Origin: Nocardioides nitrophenolicus
Lineage (GTDB): Bacteria > Actinomycetota > Actinomycetes > Propionibacteriales > Nocardioidaceae
Assembly: GCF_016907515.1 (NCBI RefSeq)
Contig: NZ_JAFBBY010000001.1
Location: 1,798,001 to 1,862,000, forward strand
Direction of reading: 5' to 3'
Length of the DNA: 64,000 nt
Of this stretch, positions 16,066-25,381 are shown piece after piece (position 1 is the stretch's first letter; every line of letters begins with the position of its first letter). The position numbers and the translations under genes are program-made. The notes beneath the pieces were generated by a model. That model ran no database searches. It had not been told where the DNA came from and saw only the letters and a list, made by a program, of their open reading frames with translations.

Positions 16066-17097
16066 TCAGACCAGCGCCGCCTCGCGCTCGGCCACGATGG
16101 TGAGCGCGATGTCGACGATCATGTCCTCCTGGCCACCGACCAGCCGGCGCCGGCCGCACTCCATCAGGATGTCGCGGACGTCGACGTCGTACTGCTCCGC
16201 CGCCCGCTCGGCGTGGCGCAGGAACGAGGAGTACACGCCGGCGTAGCCGAGGGTCAGCGTCTCGCGGTCGACCCGGACCGGGCGGTCCTGGAGCGGGCGG
16301 ACGATGTCGTCGGCGGCGTCCTGCAGCTTGAAGACGTCGCAGCCGTGCTCGAAGCCCATCAGGTCGGCGACCGCGATGAACGGCTCGATCGGGCAGTTGC
16401 CGGCGCCGGCGCCGTGGCCGGCGAGGGAGGCGTCGACCCGGTAGACGCCGTTCTGTACGGCGACCACCGAGTTGGCCACCGAGAGCGAGAGGTTCTCGTG
16501 GGCGTGGATGCCGATCTCGGTCTCCGCGTTCAGGACGTCGCGGTAGGCCTGCACCCGCGCGGCGACGTCGTCCATGGTCAGCCGGCCGCCGGAGTCGGTG
16601 ACGTAGACGCAGTGGGCGCCGTACGACTCCATCAGCTTGGCCTGCCGGGCCAGCTGCTCGGGCTCGGCCATGTGGGAGAGCATCAGGAAGCCGGAGACGT
16701 CCATGCCGAGCTCGCGGGCCGCGGCGATGTGCTGGGCGGAGACGTCGGCCTCGGTGCAGTGGGTCGCGATCCGCACCGACCGCACGCCGAGGTCGTAGGC
16801 CCGCTTCAGCTCGTGGACGGTGCCGACACCCGGCAGCAGCAGGGTCGTCAGCCGGGCGTTCTCGAGCACCGACGCGGCGGCCTCGAGCCACTCCCAGTCC
16901 GTGTGGGAGCCGGGGCCGTAGTTGACCGAGCCGCCGGCCAGGCCGTCGCCGTGGGCGACCTCGAGCGCGTCGACACCGGCCTCGTCGAGGGCGACGACGA
17001 TCCGCTTCACGTCGGCGGGCGAGATCCGGTGCCGGATCGCGTGCATGCCGTCACGCAGGGTGACGTCCTGGACGAAGATCTTGGTCTTCTCGGTCAC
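16066..17097 (-). CDS. dmpG: 4-hydroxy-2-oxovalerate aldolase
   Basis: A 343-residue class II aldolase that splits 4-hydroxy-2-oxoacids into pyruvate and an aldehyde, the last step of meta-cleavage pathways (DmpG/MhpE/HsaF family). Visible are the catalytic [11 protein letters not shown] near residues 13-23, the metal site HAHEN and [11 protein letters not shown]. The GTG start overlaps the stop of the aldehyde dehydrogenase gene (GTGA). The two enzymes normally form a channeling complex that passes the aldehyde directly. Gene order hydratase, dehydrogenase, aldolase matches both phenol/phenylpropionate and steroid (HsaE-G-F) clusters. The substrate branch cannot be decided here. Confidence 0.94.
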   Translation of the reverse strand: MTEKTKIFVQDVTLRDGMHAIRHRISPADVKRIVVALDEAGVDALEVAHGDGLAGGSVNYGPGSHTDWEWLEAAASVLENARLTTLLLPGVGTVHELKRAYDLGVRSVRIATHCTEADVSAQHIAAARELGMDVSGFLMLSHMAEPEQLARQAKLMESYGAHCVYVTDSGGRLTMDDVAARVQAYRDVLNAETEIGIHAHENLSLSVANSVVAVQNGVYRVDASLAGHGAGAGNCPIEPFIAVADLMGFEHGCDVFKLQDAADDIVRPLQDRPVRVDRETLTLGYAGVYSSFLRHAERAAEQYDVDVRDILMECGRRRLVGGQEDMIVDIALTIVAEREAALV

Positions 17098-18041
17098 AGT
17101 GCAGCCTCCTTGGCAGCGGCGATCCGCTCGGCGACCTGCAGGCCGGCCGAGGTCATGATGTCGAGGTTGCCGGCGTACGCCGGGAGGTAGTGGCCGGCGC
17201 CGGTGACCTGGAGGAACACCGAAACCTGGTGGGTCGGCCGCGCCGCGCCGTCGACGAGCAGCGTCTCGACCGGCTGGTCGGCGGGGATCTCGGCGACCTG
17301 GACCTTCTGGACCAGCTGGTAGCCGGGCACGTACGCCGCCACGTCGGCGACCATCTTCTCCACGCTCGCCCGGATCTCGTCGTGGACGGCCGGGTCGGGC
17401 GCGTGGACGAGCGCGAACACGGTGTCGCGCATCATCAGCGGCGGCTCGGCCGGGTTGAGGATGATCACGGCCTTGCCGCGCTTGGCGCCGCCCACCGCGG
17501 CGATCGCACCGGAGGTGGTCTCGGTGAACTCGTCGATGTTGGCGCGGGTACCGGGGCCGGCGGACTTCGAGGAGATCGACGCGACGATCTCGGCGTACTC
17601 CACCGGGACCACGCGCGAGATCGCGGCCACGATCGGGATGGTGGCCTGGCCGCCGCAGGTGACCATGTTGAGGTTGGGCGCGTCGAGGTGCTCGTCGATG
17701 TTGACCGCCGGGATCACGTACGGTCCGATGGCGGCCGGCGTGAGGTCGATCAGCCGCTTGCCGAGCGGGCGCAGCAGGGAGTCGTTGTGGACGTGCGCCT
17801 TGGCCGAGGTGGCGTCGAAGACGATGTCGATGTCGTCGAAGCCGGGCAGCGCGATCAGGCCCTCGACCCCCTCGTGGGTGGTCGGTACGCCGAGGTCGCG
17901 CGCGCGGGCCAGGCCGTCGGAGTCCGGGTCGATGCCGACCAGGGCGCCCATCTCGACGTGCTGCGCGGTCTGCAGGATCTTGATCATCAGGTCGGTACCG
18001 ATGTTGCCGGACCCGATGATGGCCACCTTGGTCTTGCTCAT
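17094..18041 (-). CDS. Acetaldehyde dehydrogenase (acetylating), DmpF/MhpF/HsaG type
   Basis: A 315-residue enzyme that converts acetaldehyde or propanal to the acyl-CoA with NAD and CoA. It shows the Rossmann motif [11 protein letters not shown] at residues 8-18, the catalytic Cys129 in MVTCGGQAT and the conserved [11 protein letters not shown] segment. AGGAGG stands before the ATG. The start overlaps the hydratase stop and the stop overlaps the aldolase start, so all three are translated from one message in a tight operon. Confidence 0.94.
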   Translation of the reverse strand: MSKTKVAIIGSGNIGTDLMIKILQTAQHVEMGALVGIDPDSDGLARARDLGVPTTHEGVEGLIALPGFDDIDIVFDATSAKAHVHNDSLLRPLGKRLIDLTPAAIGPYVIPAVNIDEHLDAPNLNMVTCGGQATIPIVAAISRVVPVEYAEIVASISSKSAGPGTRANIDEFTETTSGAIAAVGGAKRGKAVIILNPAEPPLMMRDTVFALVHAPDPAVHDEIRASVEKMVADVAAYVPGYQLVQKVQVAEIPADQPVETLLVDGAARPTHQVSVFLQVTGAGHYLPAYAGNLDIMTSAGLQVAERIAAAKEAAL

Positions 18042-18859
18042 GAGTCCTCCTCGTTGCTGGCGGTGCTGAAGCTGATCGAGACCGATCCGAGTCCGTCGAT
18101 GGTGAGCTCCACGTCGGCGCCGGGCGCGGCGGGGCGCATCGGGCCGAGGGCGCCGGACAGCACCACCTGGCCGGCGCGCAGTGGGTCGCCGAGGTCGCGC
18201 GCCTGGCGGGCCAGCCACTGCAGCGCGACGAGCGGGTCGCCGAGCGAGGCGGCACCGGTGCCGACCGAGTCGTCCTGGCCGGTCACGGTCATCGCCATGG
18301 CGGCGTCCTTAGGCGAGAAGTCGTCGAGGGTACGACGCTCGGTGCCGAGCACGTAGCCGCCGGCCGAGGCGTTGTCGGCGACGGTGTCGGCGAAGCTGAT
18401 GTCCCAGTTCGCGATCCGGCTGTCGCAGACCTCGATCGCGGCGACGGCGTAGTCGACGGCGGCCGCGATCTGGTCCAGCTCGAGGTCGCCCTCCGCGAGG
18501 TCGGCGCCGAGCACGAAGGCGATCTCGCCCTCGACCTTGGGCTGCAGCAGGCCGCTGATGTCGATCGGCGCGGAGGCGTCGTACTCCATGTCGTCGAAGA
18601 GCACGCCGAGGTCGGGGGTGTCGACGCCCAGCTGCTTCTGCACGGCCTCGGAGGTCGCGCCGATCTTGCGGCCGACGACGGCCGCGCCGGCGTCGAGGCG
18701 GTGCGCGTTGAGCTGCTGCTGGACGGCGTACGCGAGGTTGATGTCGCGCTCGCCGATCAGGTCGCGGACCGGCGCGCAGGGCTGGTTGTCGACCAGCGCG
18801 GAGTGCAGCCGGTCGGCGGCGGCCCGGACGGCCGTGTCGAGATCGAGAGCTTCGGTCAT
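18038..18859 (-). CDS. 2-keto-4-pentenoate hydratase family protein
   Basis: A 273-residue enzyme of the fumarylacetoacetase fold that adds water to 2-hydroxypenta-2,4-dienoate to give 4-hydroxy-2-oxovalerate. Landmarks are [33 protein letters not shown] (the metal-binding glutamates), [25 protein letters not shown] and the C-terminal [23 protein letters not shown] block. It is the first gene of the meta-cleavage operon and faces the IclR gene across a 69-bp divergent promoter region. An HsaE or MhpD role is possible. Confidence 0.92.
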   Translation of the reverse strand: MTEALDLDTAVRAAADRLHSALVDNQPCAPVRDLIGERDINLAYAVQQQLNAHRLDAGAAVVGRKIGATSEAVQKQLGVDTPDLGVLFDDMEYDASAPIDISGLLQPKVEGEIAFVLGADLAEGDLELDQIAAAVDYAVAAIEVCDSRIANWDISFADTVADNASAGGYVLGTERRTLDDFSPKDAAMAMTVTGQDDSVGTGAASLGDPLVALQWLARQARDLGDPLRAGQVVLSGALGPMRPAAPGADVELTIDGLGSVSISFSTASNEEDS

Positions 18860-18916
18860 GGTCCCCACTCTCCGGCCTCGGGTGCCCGCCCGCCACGCGC
18901 GCGTTCCACTCACCGG

Positions 18917-18922
18917 TACGCT
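18917..18922 (+). promoter_or_regulatory. Predicted -10 box TACGCT of the IclR gene
   Basis: TACGCT, six bases, then GTG 18929. The spacing selects this GTG over the one six bases earlier. Confidence 0.55.
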
Positions 18923-18928
18923 GTGCTG

Positions 18929-19693
18929 GTGGCGGAGGCACGGGACCTGGACACCGTCCTCGGCAAGGCGGTCGCCCTGCTGCGCGCCTTCGGCCCCGAG
19001 GACCGGCTGCTCCCCCTCGCCGAGCTGGTCCGCCGCACCGGCCTGCCCAAGGGCACCGCCCACCGGATCGCCGGCGACCTGGTCCACCACCGGCTGCTCG
19101 AGAAGACGCCCCACGGCTACCGGCTGGCCGGCGGCCTGTTCGAGCTCGGCATGCGCGCGGCCACCGAGCGCACCCTGCTCGAGGTGGCGATGCCGTTCCT
19201 GCAGGAGCTCTACGAGCGCACCCACGAGACCGTGCACCTCGGCGTACGCGACGGCACCGAGGTCGTCTACATCGCCAAGATCGGCGGCCACCGCCAGGCC
19301 CGCAGCCCCTCACGCACCGGCGGCCGGATGCCTATGCACTGCACGGCGCTCGGCAAGGTGCTGCTCGCCCACGCGGAGCCGGCGGTCCGCTCCGCCGTCT
19401 TGGCCGGCCCGCTCGAGCGTCGTACGCCGCACACGGTGGTGGCGCCCGGCCTGCTCGAGCAGCAGCTGGAGCGCGCCTTGGAGGCCGGGCTGGCGTTCGA
19501 GCGCGAGGAGTCCACCCCGGGCCTGCTGTGCGTGGCCGCGCCGGTGCTCGACGCCGACGGCGCGAGCGCGCTGGCGGCGATCAGCGTGACCGGTCCGGTC
19601 GGCCGGTTCCGGCCCGAGGCACACCAGAACGCGGTCCGGGCGGCGGCCACGGCGCTCGCGAGCACGCTCGCCCGCCGCCCGGGCGGGTTGTAG
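18929..19693 (+). CDS. IclR family transcriptional regulator
   Basis: A 254-residue regulator. The N-terminal winged helix is LGKAVALLRAF...LPLAELVRRTGLPKGTAHRIAGDLV, and the C-terminal effector domain contains ETVHLGVRDGTEVVYI, MPMHCTALGKVLLAH and GPVGRF. IclR proteins bind aromatic acids or pathway intermediates. Divergent orientation beside the meta-cleavage trio makes that operon its likely target. The longer frame upstream (to 18701) lies over the hydratase and is rejected. A second possible GTG start lies at 18923. Confidence 0.92.
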   Translation: MAEARDLDTVLGKAVALLRAFGPEDRLLPLAELVRRTGLPKGTAHRIAGDLVHHRLLEKTPHGYRLAGGLFELGMRAATERTLLEVAMPFLQELYERTHETVHLGVRDGTEVVYIAKIGGHRQARSPSRTGGRMPMHCTALGKVLLAHAEPAVRSAVLAGPLERRTPHTVVAPGLLEQQLERALEAGLAFEREESTPGLLCVAAPVLDADGASALAAISVTGPVGRFRPEAHQNAVRAAATALASTLARRPGGL

Positions 19694-19731
19694 CGGGGCG
19701 TCGGGGCGGGGTGGGGGCCAGTGGGGTGCCG

Positions 19732-19850
19732 GCCGCTGTAACACGCAGTTCGCCGCTGTAACCGACGCGAGTCGTCGCGAAACCGGGTCCGTGCGGGTCC
19801 GCTACATCAGGTGCGGGTCCGGTGGGACAGCGGACAACGTGTTACAGCCC
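19732..19850. repeat. Inverted-repeat-ended element, copy 1
   Basis: The element lies between two convergent genes. The ends are GCTGTAACACG (left, 19735-19745) and CGTGTTACAGC (right, 19838-19848). The right end, read inward as GTTACAGC/CAGCGGACAACG, is nearly identical to the end of the element at 43.56 kb, and the two share interrupted identity over about 60 bp when one is inverted (GCGGGTCCGCTACA versus ACGGGTCGGCTACA). No gene is visible. Confidence 0.8.
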
Positions 19851-19901
19851 GAGGAGCCGCCCCCGCCGCCCAGCCCGCGCCCCGCTCAGCCCGCGCCCCG
19901 C

Positions 19902-21977
19902 TCAGCGCACCGCCATGGTCAGCACCGACGGGTACTGCGGACCGGTGTGGACCGTGACCGGCACCAGCTGGCCGACCAGGTCGGTCACCGGCGACAGCAG
20001 GTGGGGTACGTCGAAGGCCTGCACCGCGATCCGGAGCCGGTGGCCCTTCGCGACCACCGCACCGGTCGGGAAGATCTCGACGTCCACCGGTGCGATCTCG
20101 CCGGCCGGGAGCTTCGCCTTCGCCTCGCGGGTGAACGGGTGGTACGGCTGGAGGAGCTGACCGTCGAGGTAGCGCGAGCGGCTCTCGTCGAGCGCGCGGT
20201 GCGCGATGGTCTGCCAGCCGCCGCTGATCCGGGTGACCGTCCCGTCAGGTGCGACGTCCTCGACCGCCACCGACAGCATCCCGTCACCGGTCGGCGTCGA
20301 GACGTAGAGCCGCGCGTTGAGCGGACCCTGGAAGTGCACGTCGGCGTCCTGCGGCGCGGTGTCGAAGGTGACGCCGCCGAGGTCGTTGAGCTTGTTGTCC
20401 TTGAAGCAGGCCAGGTCCTTGAGCAGCACGTTCGGCACCCCGGCGGTCCACTGGTTGGCGGAGCGGGTGCACAGCCCGGTGACCGGGATCGGCGGGACGA
20501 TCGCGGACCCGGGGCTCGACGGACCCGTGGTCAGTACGCCGGCCCTGCCCCCGACGGCGGCGTCGCCGGAGAGGGCATAGCTGCGGGCGGAGAGGTCGCC
20601 GTCGATCCACTTCGCCTTGCGCACCCAGGAGCCGGAGCCCTGCTCGTAGTAGGTGAGCGGCGCGATCTGGTCGAGCTGCCCGTCCCGCCCGTTGAGGTAC
20701 TGGTCGAACCAGCGCAGCTGCAGCTCGGCGAGCGAGCCGTAGCCGGCCTTGCCGACCTCGGCGCCGGCCGAGCCCTGGAGGTGGTCCCACGGGCCGAGGA
20801 TGAGCTTGGTCGGGATGCCGCGCTGCTGGAGCCGCTCGAAGACGAGCGGGGTGCCGCGCTGGAACAGGTCGAACTCGCCACCGACCAGGAAGGTCGGCAC
20901 CGTCACCTTGTCGAGCACCTCGATCGGCGAGCGCTCGCGGTAGAACGGCCCGTCGTACGCCGGGTCGCCGCCGAGCAGTGCCTGGGTGGCGAGCGGCAGG
21001 GTGAAGCCGAGCCCGCCCATCAGGTGGTCGAGCGCCATCTTGAAGCCGGCCTGCGGCTCCTCGATGCCGTACGCCGGCGGGATGATGCCGGTCGCGGTCA
21101 CCAGGCCGAGCCACAGCGGGATGAACCCGACGTCGATCTGGCCGCCGGAGGCCACCACGTCGCGGTAGACGTCGGCGGCCGGGACCTGCGGGAAGATCGC
21201 CTTGAGGCCCTTGGGCTGCTGTGCGGCCGCGAACAGCTGGGAGATGCCCATGTAGGACGCGCCGGTCATGCCGACCTTGCCGTTGCTCCACGGCTGGGAG
21301 GCGGCCCATTCGACGATCGCGCCGGCGTCCTTGCCCTCGCGGGCGCTGAACGCGGCCCACTGGCCCTGGGAGCCGCCGGTGCCGCGGGCGTCGACGGTGA
21401 GCTGGACGTAGCCGCGGGCGACCAGGTAGCCCGGGTCGGCGCCGGCGAGGGTGGCACCCGCGCCGGCGGAGAGGATCGTCTTGTTGTACGCGGTGATCGT
21501 GACGATGACCGGCAGCGGCGTGCTGACCGGCTTGCCGTCGGCTCCCACGGGGCGCTGCAGGTCGCCGCGCAGGATCACGCCGTCGTCCATGGTGATCGGG
21601 ATGTCGCGGGTGGTGACGCTGGCGTCGTACTGGGCGGGGCGCGGGGTCCACGGCGCGGCGGCGGGCGCGGGCGCGGCACCGGTGGCGCCGGGAGCCGGGC
21701 TGCTTCCCGGCGTGCCGGTCGCGGGAGCGGCGGGCTTGGCCTTGGCGCACTTCTTCTTGTGCTTCTTGGCGTACTTCGGCTTCGCGCACTTCTTCGGCCG
21801 CTGCGCGAGCGGCGTCCCGTCGGCGGGCTGCGCGGCCGTGGTGGCCGTCGCGGTGGCCCGGGCCGAGCTCGCGCTGGCCCCGGCGGCGTCCCCCGCGAGC
21901 GGGAGCACGAGGCCGGCGGCGAGGCCGGTGCTGAGCAGCGCGGCCACCAGGCGGCGGCGCAGGGCGTGGTCGATCAT
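19902..21977 (-). CDS. Secreted CocE/NonD (X-Pro dipeptidyl-peptidase S15) family hydrolase
   Basis: A 691-residue exported serine hydrolase. It has a signal peptide at about residues 1-34 (LVAALLSTGLAAGLVLPLAG), then a low-complexity linker with two CAK motifs in a Lys-rich run and an Ala/Pro stretch, then the alpha/beta hydrolase domain with DARGTGGSQG and nucleophile elbow GASYMG, the helical cap, and a C-terminal jelly roll (VHFQGPLNARLYVSTP, HRLRIAVQAFDVPH). Family members cleave acyl esters or X-Pro peptides outside the cell. The Lys/Cys linker is odd and might bind the wall or a metal. GGGAGGGGA precedes the start. Confidence 0.87.
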   Translation of the reverse strand: MIDHALRRRLVAALLSTGLAAGLVLPLAGDAAGASASSARATATATTAAQPADGTPLAQRPKKCAKPKYAKKHKKKCAKAKPAAPATGTPGSSPAPGATGAAPAPAAAPWTPRPAQYDASVTTRDIPITMDDGVILRGDLQRPVGADGKPVSTPLPVIVTITAYNKTILSAGAGATLAGADPGYLVARGYVQLTVDARGTGGSQGQWAAFSAREGKDAGAIVEWAASQPWSNGKVGMTGASYMGISQLFAAAQQPKGLKAIFPQVPAADVYRDVVASGGQIDVGFIPLWLGLVTATGIIPPAYGIEEPQAGFKMALDHLMGGLGFTLPLATQALLGGDPAYDGPFYRERSPIEVLDKVTVPTFLVGGEFDLFQRGTPLVFERLQQRGIPTKLILGPWDHLQGSAGAEVGKAGYGSLAELQLRWFDQYLNGRDGQLDQIAPLTYYEQGSGSWVRKAKWIDGDLSARSYALSGDAAVGGRAGVLTTGPSSPGSAIVPPIPVTGLCTRSANQWTAGVPNVLLKDLACFKDNKLNDLGGVTFDTAPQDADVHFQGPLNARLYVSTPTGDGMLSVAVEDVAPDGTVTRISGGWQTIAHRALDESRSRYLDGQLLQPYHPFTREAKAKLPAGEIAPVDVEIFPTGAVVAKGHRLRIAVQAFDVPHLLSPVTDLVGQLVPVTVHTGPQYPSVLTMAVR

Positions 21978-22046
21978 GGGTGGTCCCCTCCCGTGGCGTA
22001 CTCACGGGTAACGAGCGACCTGTGGCGACGGTCACGCCCGGATCGC

Positions 22047-22850
22047 TCAGGGCCGGTCGGGCATGTTCGTCCACCCCTTGCCGTCATGGCGCCGGAACCA
22101 CCCGGACGCGGCCAGGGTGCCTCCGTCGACGGGGATCGTGTGCCCCGTGACGAAGCGGGCGGCGTCGCTGGTCAGGAAGTCCACGACGCCGGCGTGGTCC
22201 TCGGCCTCGGCGAACCGGCCGAGCGGCAGCCACAGCGGCACCAGCTCCTCGTCGCGCCCGCGCAGCATCGCCGCGCTGGAGGTCTGGGCGGTGTCGGTGA
22301 GGTCCGGCGCGATGGCGTTCACCCGCACGCCGCGCGGCCCCAGCTCGACCGCCATGCTCTTGGTGAAGGCGGAGACACCGGCCTTGAAGGCGGAGTACGG
22401 CGCGCTGGCCGGGATGCCGCGGTAGGCCTCCACCGTCGAGACGTTGACGATCGCCGAGCCCGGCCCGAGGTGCGGCAGCACGGCGTACGTCATGGCGATG
22501 ACGTGGCGCAGGTTGACCTCGTAGAGACGCTGCCACTGCTCGGGGGTGCTGTGCGCGAGGTCGCGCGAGGCAGGGCGGAAGTCGCCGACGTTGTTGACCA
22601 GGACGTCGATCGTGCCGCTGATCCCGGCGGCCGCGGTCGTGACCGCGGCGACGGTCTCGTCGTCGGTGATGTCGCCGGTGATGACGGTGCACGTCCCGCC
22701 CTCCGCGCGGATGCCCGACGCCGTGGCGTCGGCGGCCGCCGGGTCGAGGTCGTTGAGGACGACGTGGTCGCCCCGCGCCCCCAGCGCACGCGAGATCGCG
22801 CCGCCGATGCCCCCGGCACCGCCGGTGACGATGCTGACCCGCTGTTCCAT
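22047..22850 (-). CDS. SDR family oxidoreductase
   Basis: A classical short-chain dehydrogenase of 267 residues. TGGAGGIGGAI near residue 9 binds NAD(P), NNVGDF replaces the usual NNAG, the catalytic serine is in VNVSTVEAY, and YSAFK gives the Tyr and Lys. The C-terminal FVTGHTIPVDGG is standard. The substrate is unknown. I chose the ATG giving MEQRVSIVTGG. Upstream in-frame ATG/GTG codons form a repetitive GAGCGGAATGAGCGGAGTGAGC stretch (cited in part: GAGCGGAATGAGC) and look non-coding. It is divergent from the TetR gene, 56 bp apart. Confidence 0.85.
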   Translation of the reverse strand: MEQRVSIVTGGAGGIGGAISRALGARGDHVVLNDLDPAAADATASGIRAEGGTCTVITGDITDDETVAAVTTAAAGISGTIDVLVNNVGDFRPASRDLAHSTPEQWQRLYEVNLRHVIAMTYAVLPHLGPGSAIVNVSTVEAYRGIPASAPYSAFKAGVSAFTKSMAVELGPRGVRVNAIAPDLTDTAQTSSAAMLRGRDEELVPLWLPLGRFAEAEDHAGVVDFLTSDAARFVTGHTIPVDGGTLAASGWFRRHDGKGWTNMPDRP

Positions 22851-22894
22851 GCTCACTCCGCTCATTCCGCTCATTCCGGTGTTCGACGTTCTGG

Positions 22895-22900
22895 CAGGAT
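22895..22900 (+). promoter_or_regulatory. Predicted -10 box CAGGAT of the TetR gene
   Basis: CAGGAT, six bases, then GTG 22907. No ribosome site is present. Confidence 0.4.
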
Positions 22901-22906
22901 CACGGC

Positions 22907-23515
22907 GTGACCCGTGAGACCGCTCCGGCGCGCCGGATGCGGGTGCGCGAGGACCCCGCCGTACGCCGGCAGGCGATCCTCGACAGCGCCGCGACCCTGT
23001 TCGCGCGGCGCGGGTTCGCGGAGACGACGGTGCGGCACATCGCCGACGAGGCCGAGATCCAGTCGGGCAGCCTGTACCACTACTTCCCCTCCAAGGACGC
23101 GCTCCTGGAGGCGGTGCTCCGGGAGTTCCTGGCCGACCTGGCGTCCGCGACCGAGGCGATCGTGGACGCGGACGTCGCGCCACGACAGCGGGTCGGCGAC
23201 CTGGTGCGGCACGCCTTCGGACTGATCGCCGAGCGTCCCGCCTGGGTGCTGACCTACCAGAACGAGTTCCTGCGCGTGGTCGACGAGCCCGACTTCGCCT
23301 TCGTCGCCGAGCAGAGCGCGGCTATCGAGGCGGGCTGGGTGCGGGCACTGCGCGCGAGCGCCATCGCCGGGGACTTCGCGGTCGACGTACCTGTCGACGT
23401 GCGCTACCGACTGCTGCGCGACGCGACCTGGACCGCGGTGCGGTGGTATCGCGCCGGCGAGGCGAGCGATGCGGCCACCCTCGCCGAGCAGTACCTCGCG
23501 GTCCTCTACCACTAG
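22907..23515 (+). CDS. TetR/AcrR family transcriptional regulator
   Basis: A 202-residue regulator. The N-terminal DNA-binding domain is complete: VRRQAILDSAATLFARRGFAETTVRHIADEAEIQSGSLYHYFPSKDALL (cited in parts: FARRGFAETTVRHIA, GSLYHYFPSKDALL). The C-terminal half resembles the TetR_C_33/KstR2-like group with TWTAVRWYRAGEASDAATLAEQYLAVL. It lies between a divergent SDR gene and a convergent epimerase gene with which it shares stop-codon bases. The near-palindrome upstream of that epimerase (24453-24468) is a possible operator. Regulators of this shape commonly sense acyl-CoAs. Confidence 0.88.
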   Translation: MTRETAPARRMRVREDPAVRRQAILDSAATLFARRGFAETTVRHIADEAEIQSGSLYHYFPSKDALLEAVLREFLADLASATEAIVDADVAPRQRVGDLVRHAFGLIAERPAWVLTYQNEFLRVVDEPDFAFVAEQSAAIEAGWVRALRASAIAGDFAVDVPVDVRYRLLRDATWTAVRWYRAGEASDAATLAEQYLAVLYH

Positions 23516-24432
23516 CCGCGGGGCGGCAGCGCGTCGACCGCGGCGACCATCGCGCGCAGCGTCGCCGCGAGGTCGCCGCCCTCGTAGCCCAGCAGCTCCC
23601 GCTCGGCGGCGTCCGGCTCGTAGTCGATCGTCACACCCTTGCCGGCGACCAGGAAGTCGTCGGGCAGGAACGCGTGGTCGTCGTCGCAGACGGCGACGGT
23701 GCGCCCGGCGCCGGCGGCGTCGAAGAGGGCCTGGAAGTAGGACTGGAAGCTGAGGTTCTCGTCGCCGATGAGGTACGCGCGGCCGGACTCGCCGCGCTCG
23801 ACGGCGCCCGCGACGGCGGCGGCGACGGCGTGCACCGAGATGTAGTTGGTGCCACCGTGGGGCGCACAGTCGGGCACCTTCGCGGCCAGCCCACCGCGCG
23901 CCCAGCGCACCATCTTGGCGAACGCGTGGAGCGCGCGTCCCGGCGCGACCCCGACGACATTGGGCGGGTTGACCGCGCACACCGCGAACTCGGGGGTGGC
24001 CAGCGCGAGGACGCCGCGCTCCGCCTCCGCCCGGGCGCGGACGTAGGCGTTGGTCGCGACCAGGTCCGGCAGCACCTGGTGGTAGTAGCTGCCGACCAGC
24101 ACCGCCCGTCGTACGCCGGCGTCACGGGCCTCGGCGAAGAACGCCGGCAGGCTCGCGGTCTGCACGTCCTGCCAGGTCTCGGCCGAGGCGTGCGGGCCGA
24201 CGTGGCGGATGTCCTGGGCGGCGGCGAACACGAGCGCGTCGAACTCCCGGAGCCGCTCGGTCCAGCCGGGACTCGTGTAGTCGCCCTCGACCCACCGGTG
24301 GGCCGCGGCGGGCGCACCCTCCTCAGGCCGGTTCCGCCCGGCCACGGCGACGTCGTACCCACGCCGGGCGAGCTCGGTCGCCACGGTCGAACCGATCAGG
24401 CCGGTGCCACCGACCACCAGGACCCGCTGCAT
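23512..24432 (-). CDS. NAD-dependent epimerase/dehydratase family protein
   Basis: An extended SDR of 306 residues starting RVLVVGGTGLIGSTVATELARRG, the classical GxxGxxG dinucleotide motif. The usual catalytic YxxxK is not obvious. The closest candidate is in VGSYYHQVLPDL, so it may act more like a reductase or NmrA-type protein. Cytosolic, substrate unknown. A GAGGAGG site precedes the ATG, and a TetR-type operator candidate lies about 20 bases upstream. It converges on tetR with a four-base overlap of the two 3' ends. Confidence 0.78.
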   Translation of the reverse strand: MQRVLVVGGTGLIGSTVATELARRGYDVAVAGRNRPEEGAPAAAHRWVEGDYTSPGWTERLREFDALVFAAAQDIRHVGPHASAETWQDVQTASLPAFFAEARDAGVRRAVLVGSYYHQVLPDLVATNAYVRARAEAERGVLALATPEFAVCAVNPPNVVGVAPGRALHAFAKMVRWARGGLAAKVPDCAPHGGTNYISVHAVAAAVAGAVERGESGRAYLIGDENLSFQSYFQALFDAAGAGRTVAVCDDDHAFLPDDFLVAGKGVTIDYEPDAAERELLGYEGGDLAATLRAMVAAVDALPPRG

Positions 24433-24452
24433 GCCGCCTCCTCGCTTTGACC

Positions 24453-24468
24453 TATCGAGCGCTTGGTA
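24453..24468. promoter_or_regulatory. TetR-type operator candidate (TATCGAGCGCTTGGTA)
   Basis: This sequence matches the perfect palindrome TACCAAGCGCTTGGTA at 14 of 16 positions. A second near copy, TACCAAGCGCTTGGC, lies inside the DUF4097 gene at 24826-24840. The upstream position before the epimerase and the tetR gene at 22907 make local TetR control plausible. Confidence 0.45.
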
Positions 24469-24517
24469 GATAAGAGCAGCATAGGCGAGCCCGCGCGGGA
24501 GTCAACCACGCGGCCCG

Positions 24518-25354
24518 TCAGGCGGGAACGAGGGAGATGTCGCCCGAGACGGTGGTGGCGCGCAGCTCGACGTGGTCGGCACCCGGCTCCGGCCGGCCGA
24601 CCGGCGGCAGGGTGGAGCTGACCCGGCCGGTGACGGTCGTGACGTCGGTCCAGACCGGCGTACCCGCGGGGATTCCGACGCGGACCCGGGTCGAGGCGCC
24701 CTTGATCAGGATCCGACCGCGGCGCGCCGTACGGACGACGACGTCGCCGGAGCCGGTCTTGCTGGTCAGGTCGGCCACGGACTCACCCACCTCGAGGTCG
24801 CCCGAACCGGTCTTCACGATCGCCGTACCAAGCGCTTGGCCGAGGCAGACGTCGCCGGAGCCGGTGGACACGGACGCGGCCTGGGCGACCCGGCCCAGGT
24901 CGACGGCGCCGGAGCCGGTGCGGACCCGGACGTCGCCGTCGACCTCGGCGACGCTGACGTCACCCGAGCCGGTGTCGACGACCACGGTCCTCGCCTGGTC
25001 GAGGACCACCTCGCCGGACGCGCTCTTGACCCGGGCTGTCATCAGCCGGCCACTGGCGGTGATGCTCGCGCTGCCACTGCGGGCGATCAGGTCGCTGTCG
25101 AGCGGCACGACGACCTCGATGTCGAGCTCATCAGCACGGGCGAAGACGCCATTGCGCTGCTTCGGGGCGTGCACGCCGATCCGACGGCCGTCCTGGGTGA
25201 CCCGGACCTCGGCCGCACGCGCGCCGGCGAGGGTCACCTCGGTCGTCGCCTGGTCGGCGGCCCGGACGACGATCCGACCGCGGCCGTTCTCGACGTGCAG
25301 GCGGACCGGTCCGGGGGTCTCGAGGACCTGGCGGAGGGGCTCGTGGTCGGTCAT
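24518..25354 (-). CDS. DUF4097 family beta-strand repeat protein
   Basis: A 278-residue protein with a right-handed beta-solenoid-like repeat. The motif TGSGDV or a close variant recurs about every 18-20 residues (DTGSGDVSV, RTGSGAVDL, STGSGDVCL, KTGSGDLEV, KTGSGDVVV). There is no signal peptide or transmembrane helix. Members often accompany anti-sigma or regulatory proteins, but no activity is established. It starts 27 bases after the RHH gene with a good AAGGAG site, so it is the second gene of that operon. Its start is supported by MTDHEPLRQVLETPGPV. Confidence 0.82.
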   Translation of the reverse strand: MTDHEPLRQVLETPGPVRLHVENGRGRIVVRAADQATTEVTLAGARAAEVRVTQDGRRIGVHAPKQRNGVFARADELDIEVVVPLDSDLIARSGSASITASGRLMTARVKSASGEVVLDQARTVVVDTGSGDVSVAEVDGDVRVRTGSGAVDLGRVAQAASVSTGSGDVCLGQALGTAIVKTGSGDLEVGESVADLTSKTGSGDVVVRTARRGRILIKGASTRVRVGIPAGTPVWTDVTTVTGRVSSTLPPVGRPEPGADHVELRATTVSGDISLVPA

Positions 25355-25381
25355 GGGATCTCCTTGGTCTGGTAGGCCCGC

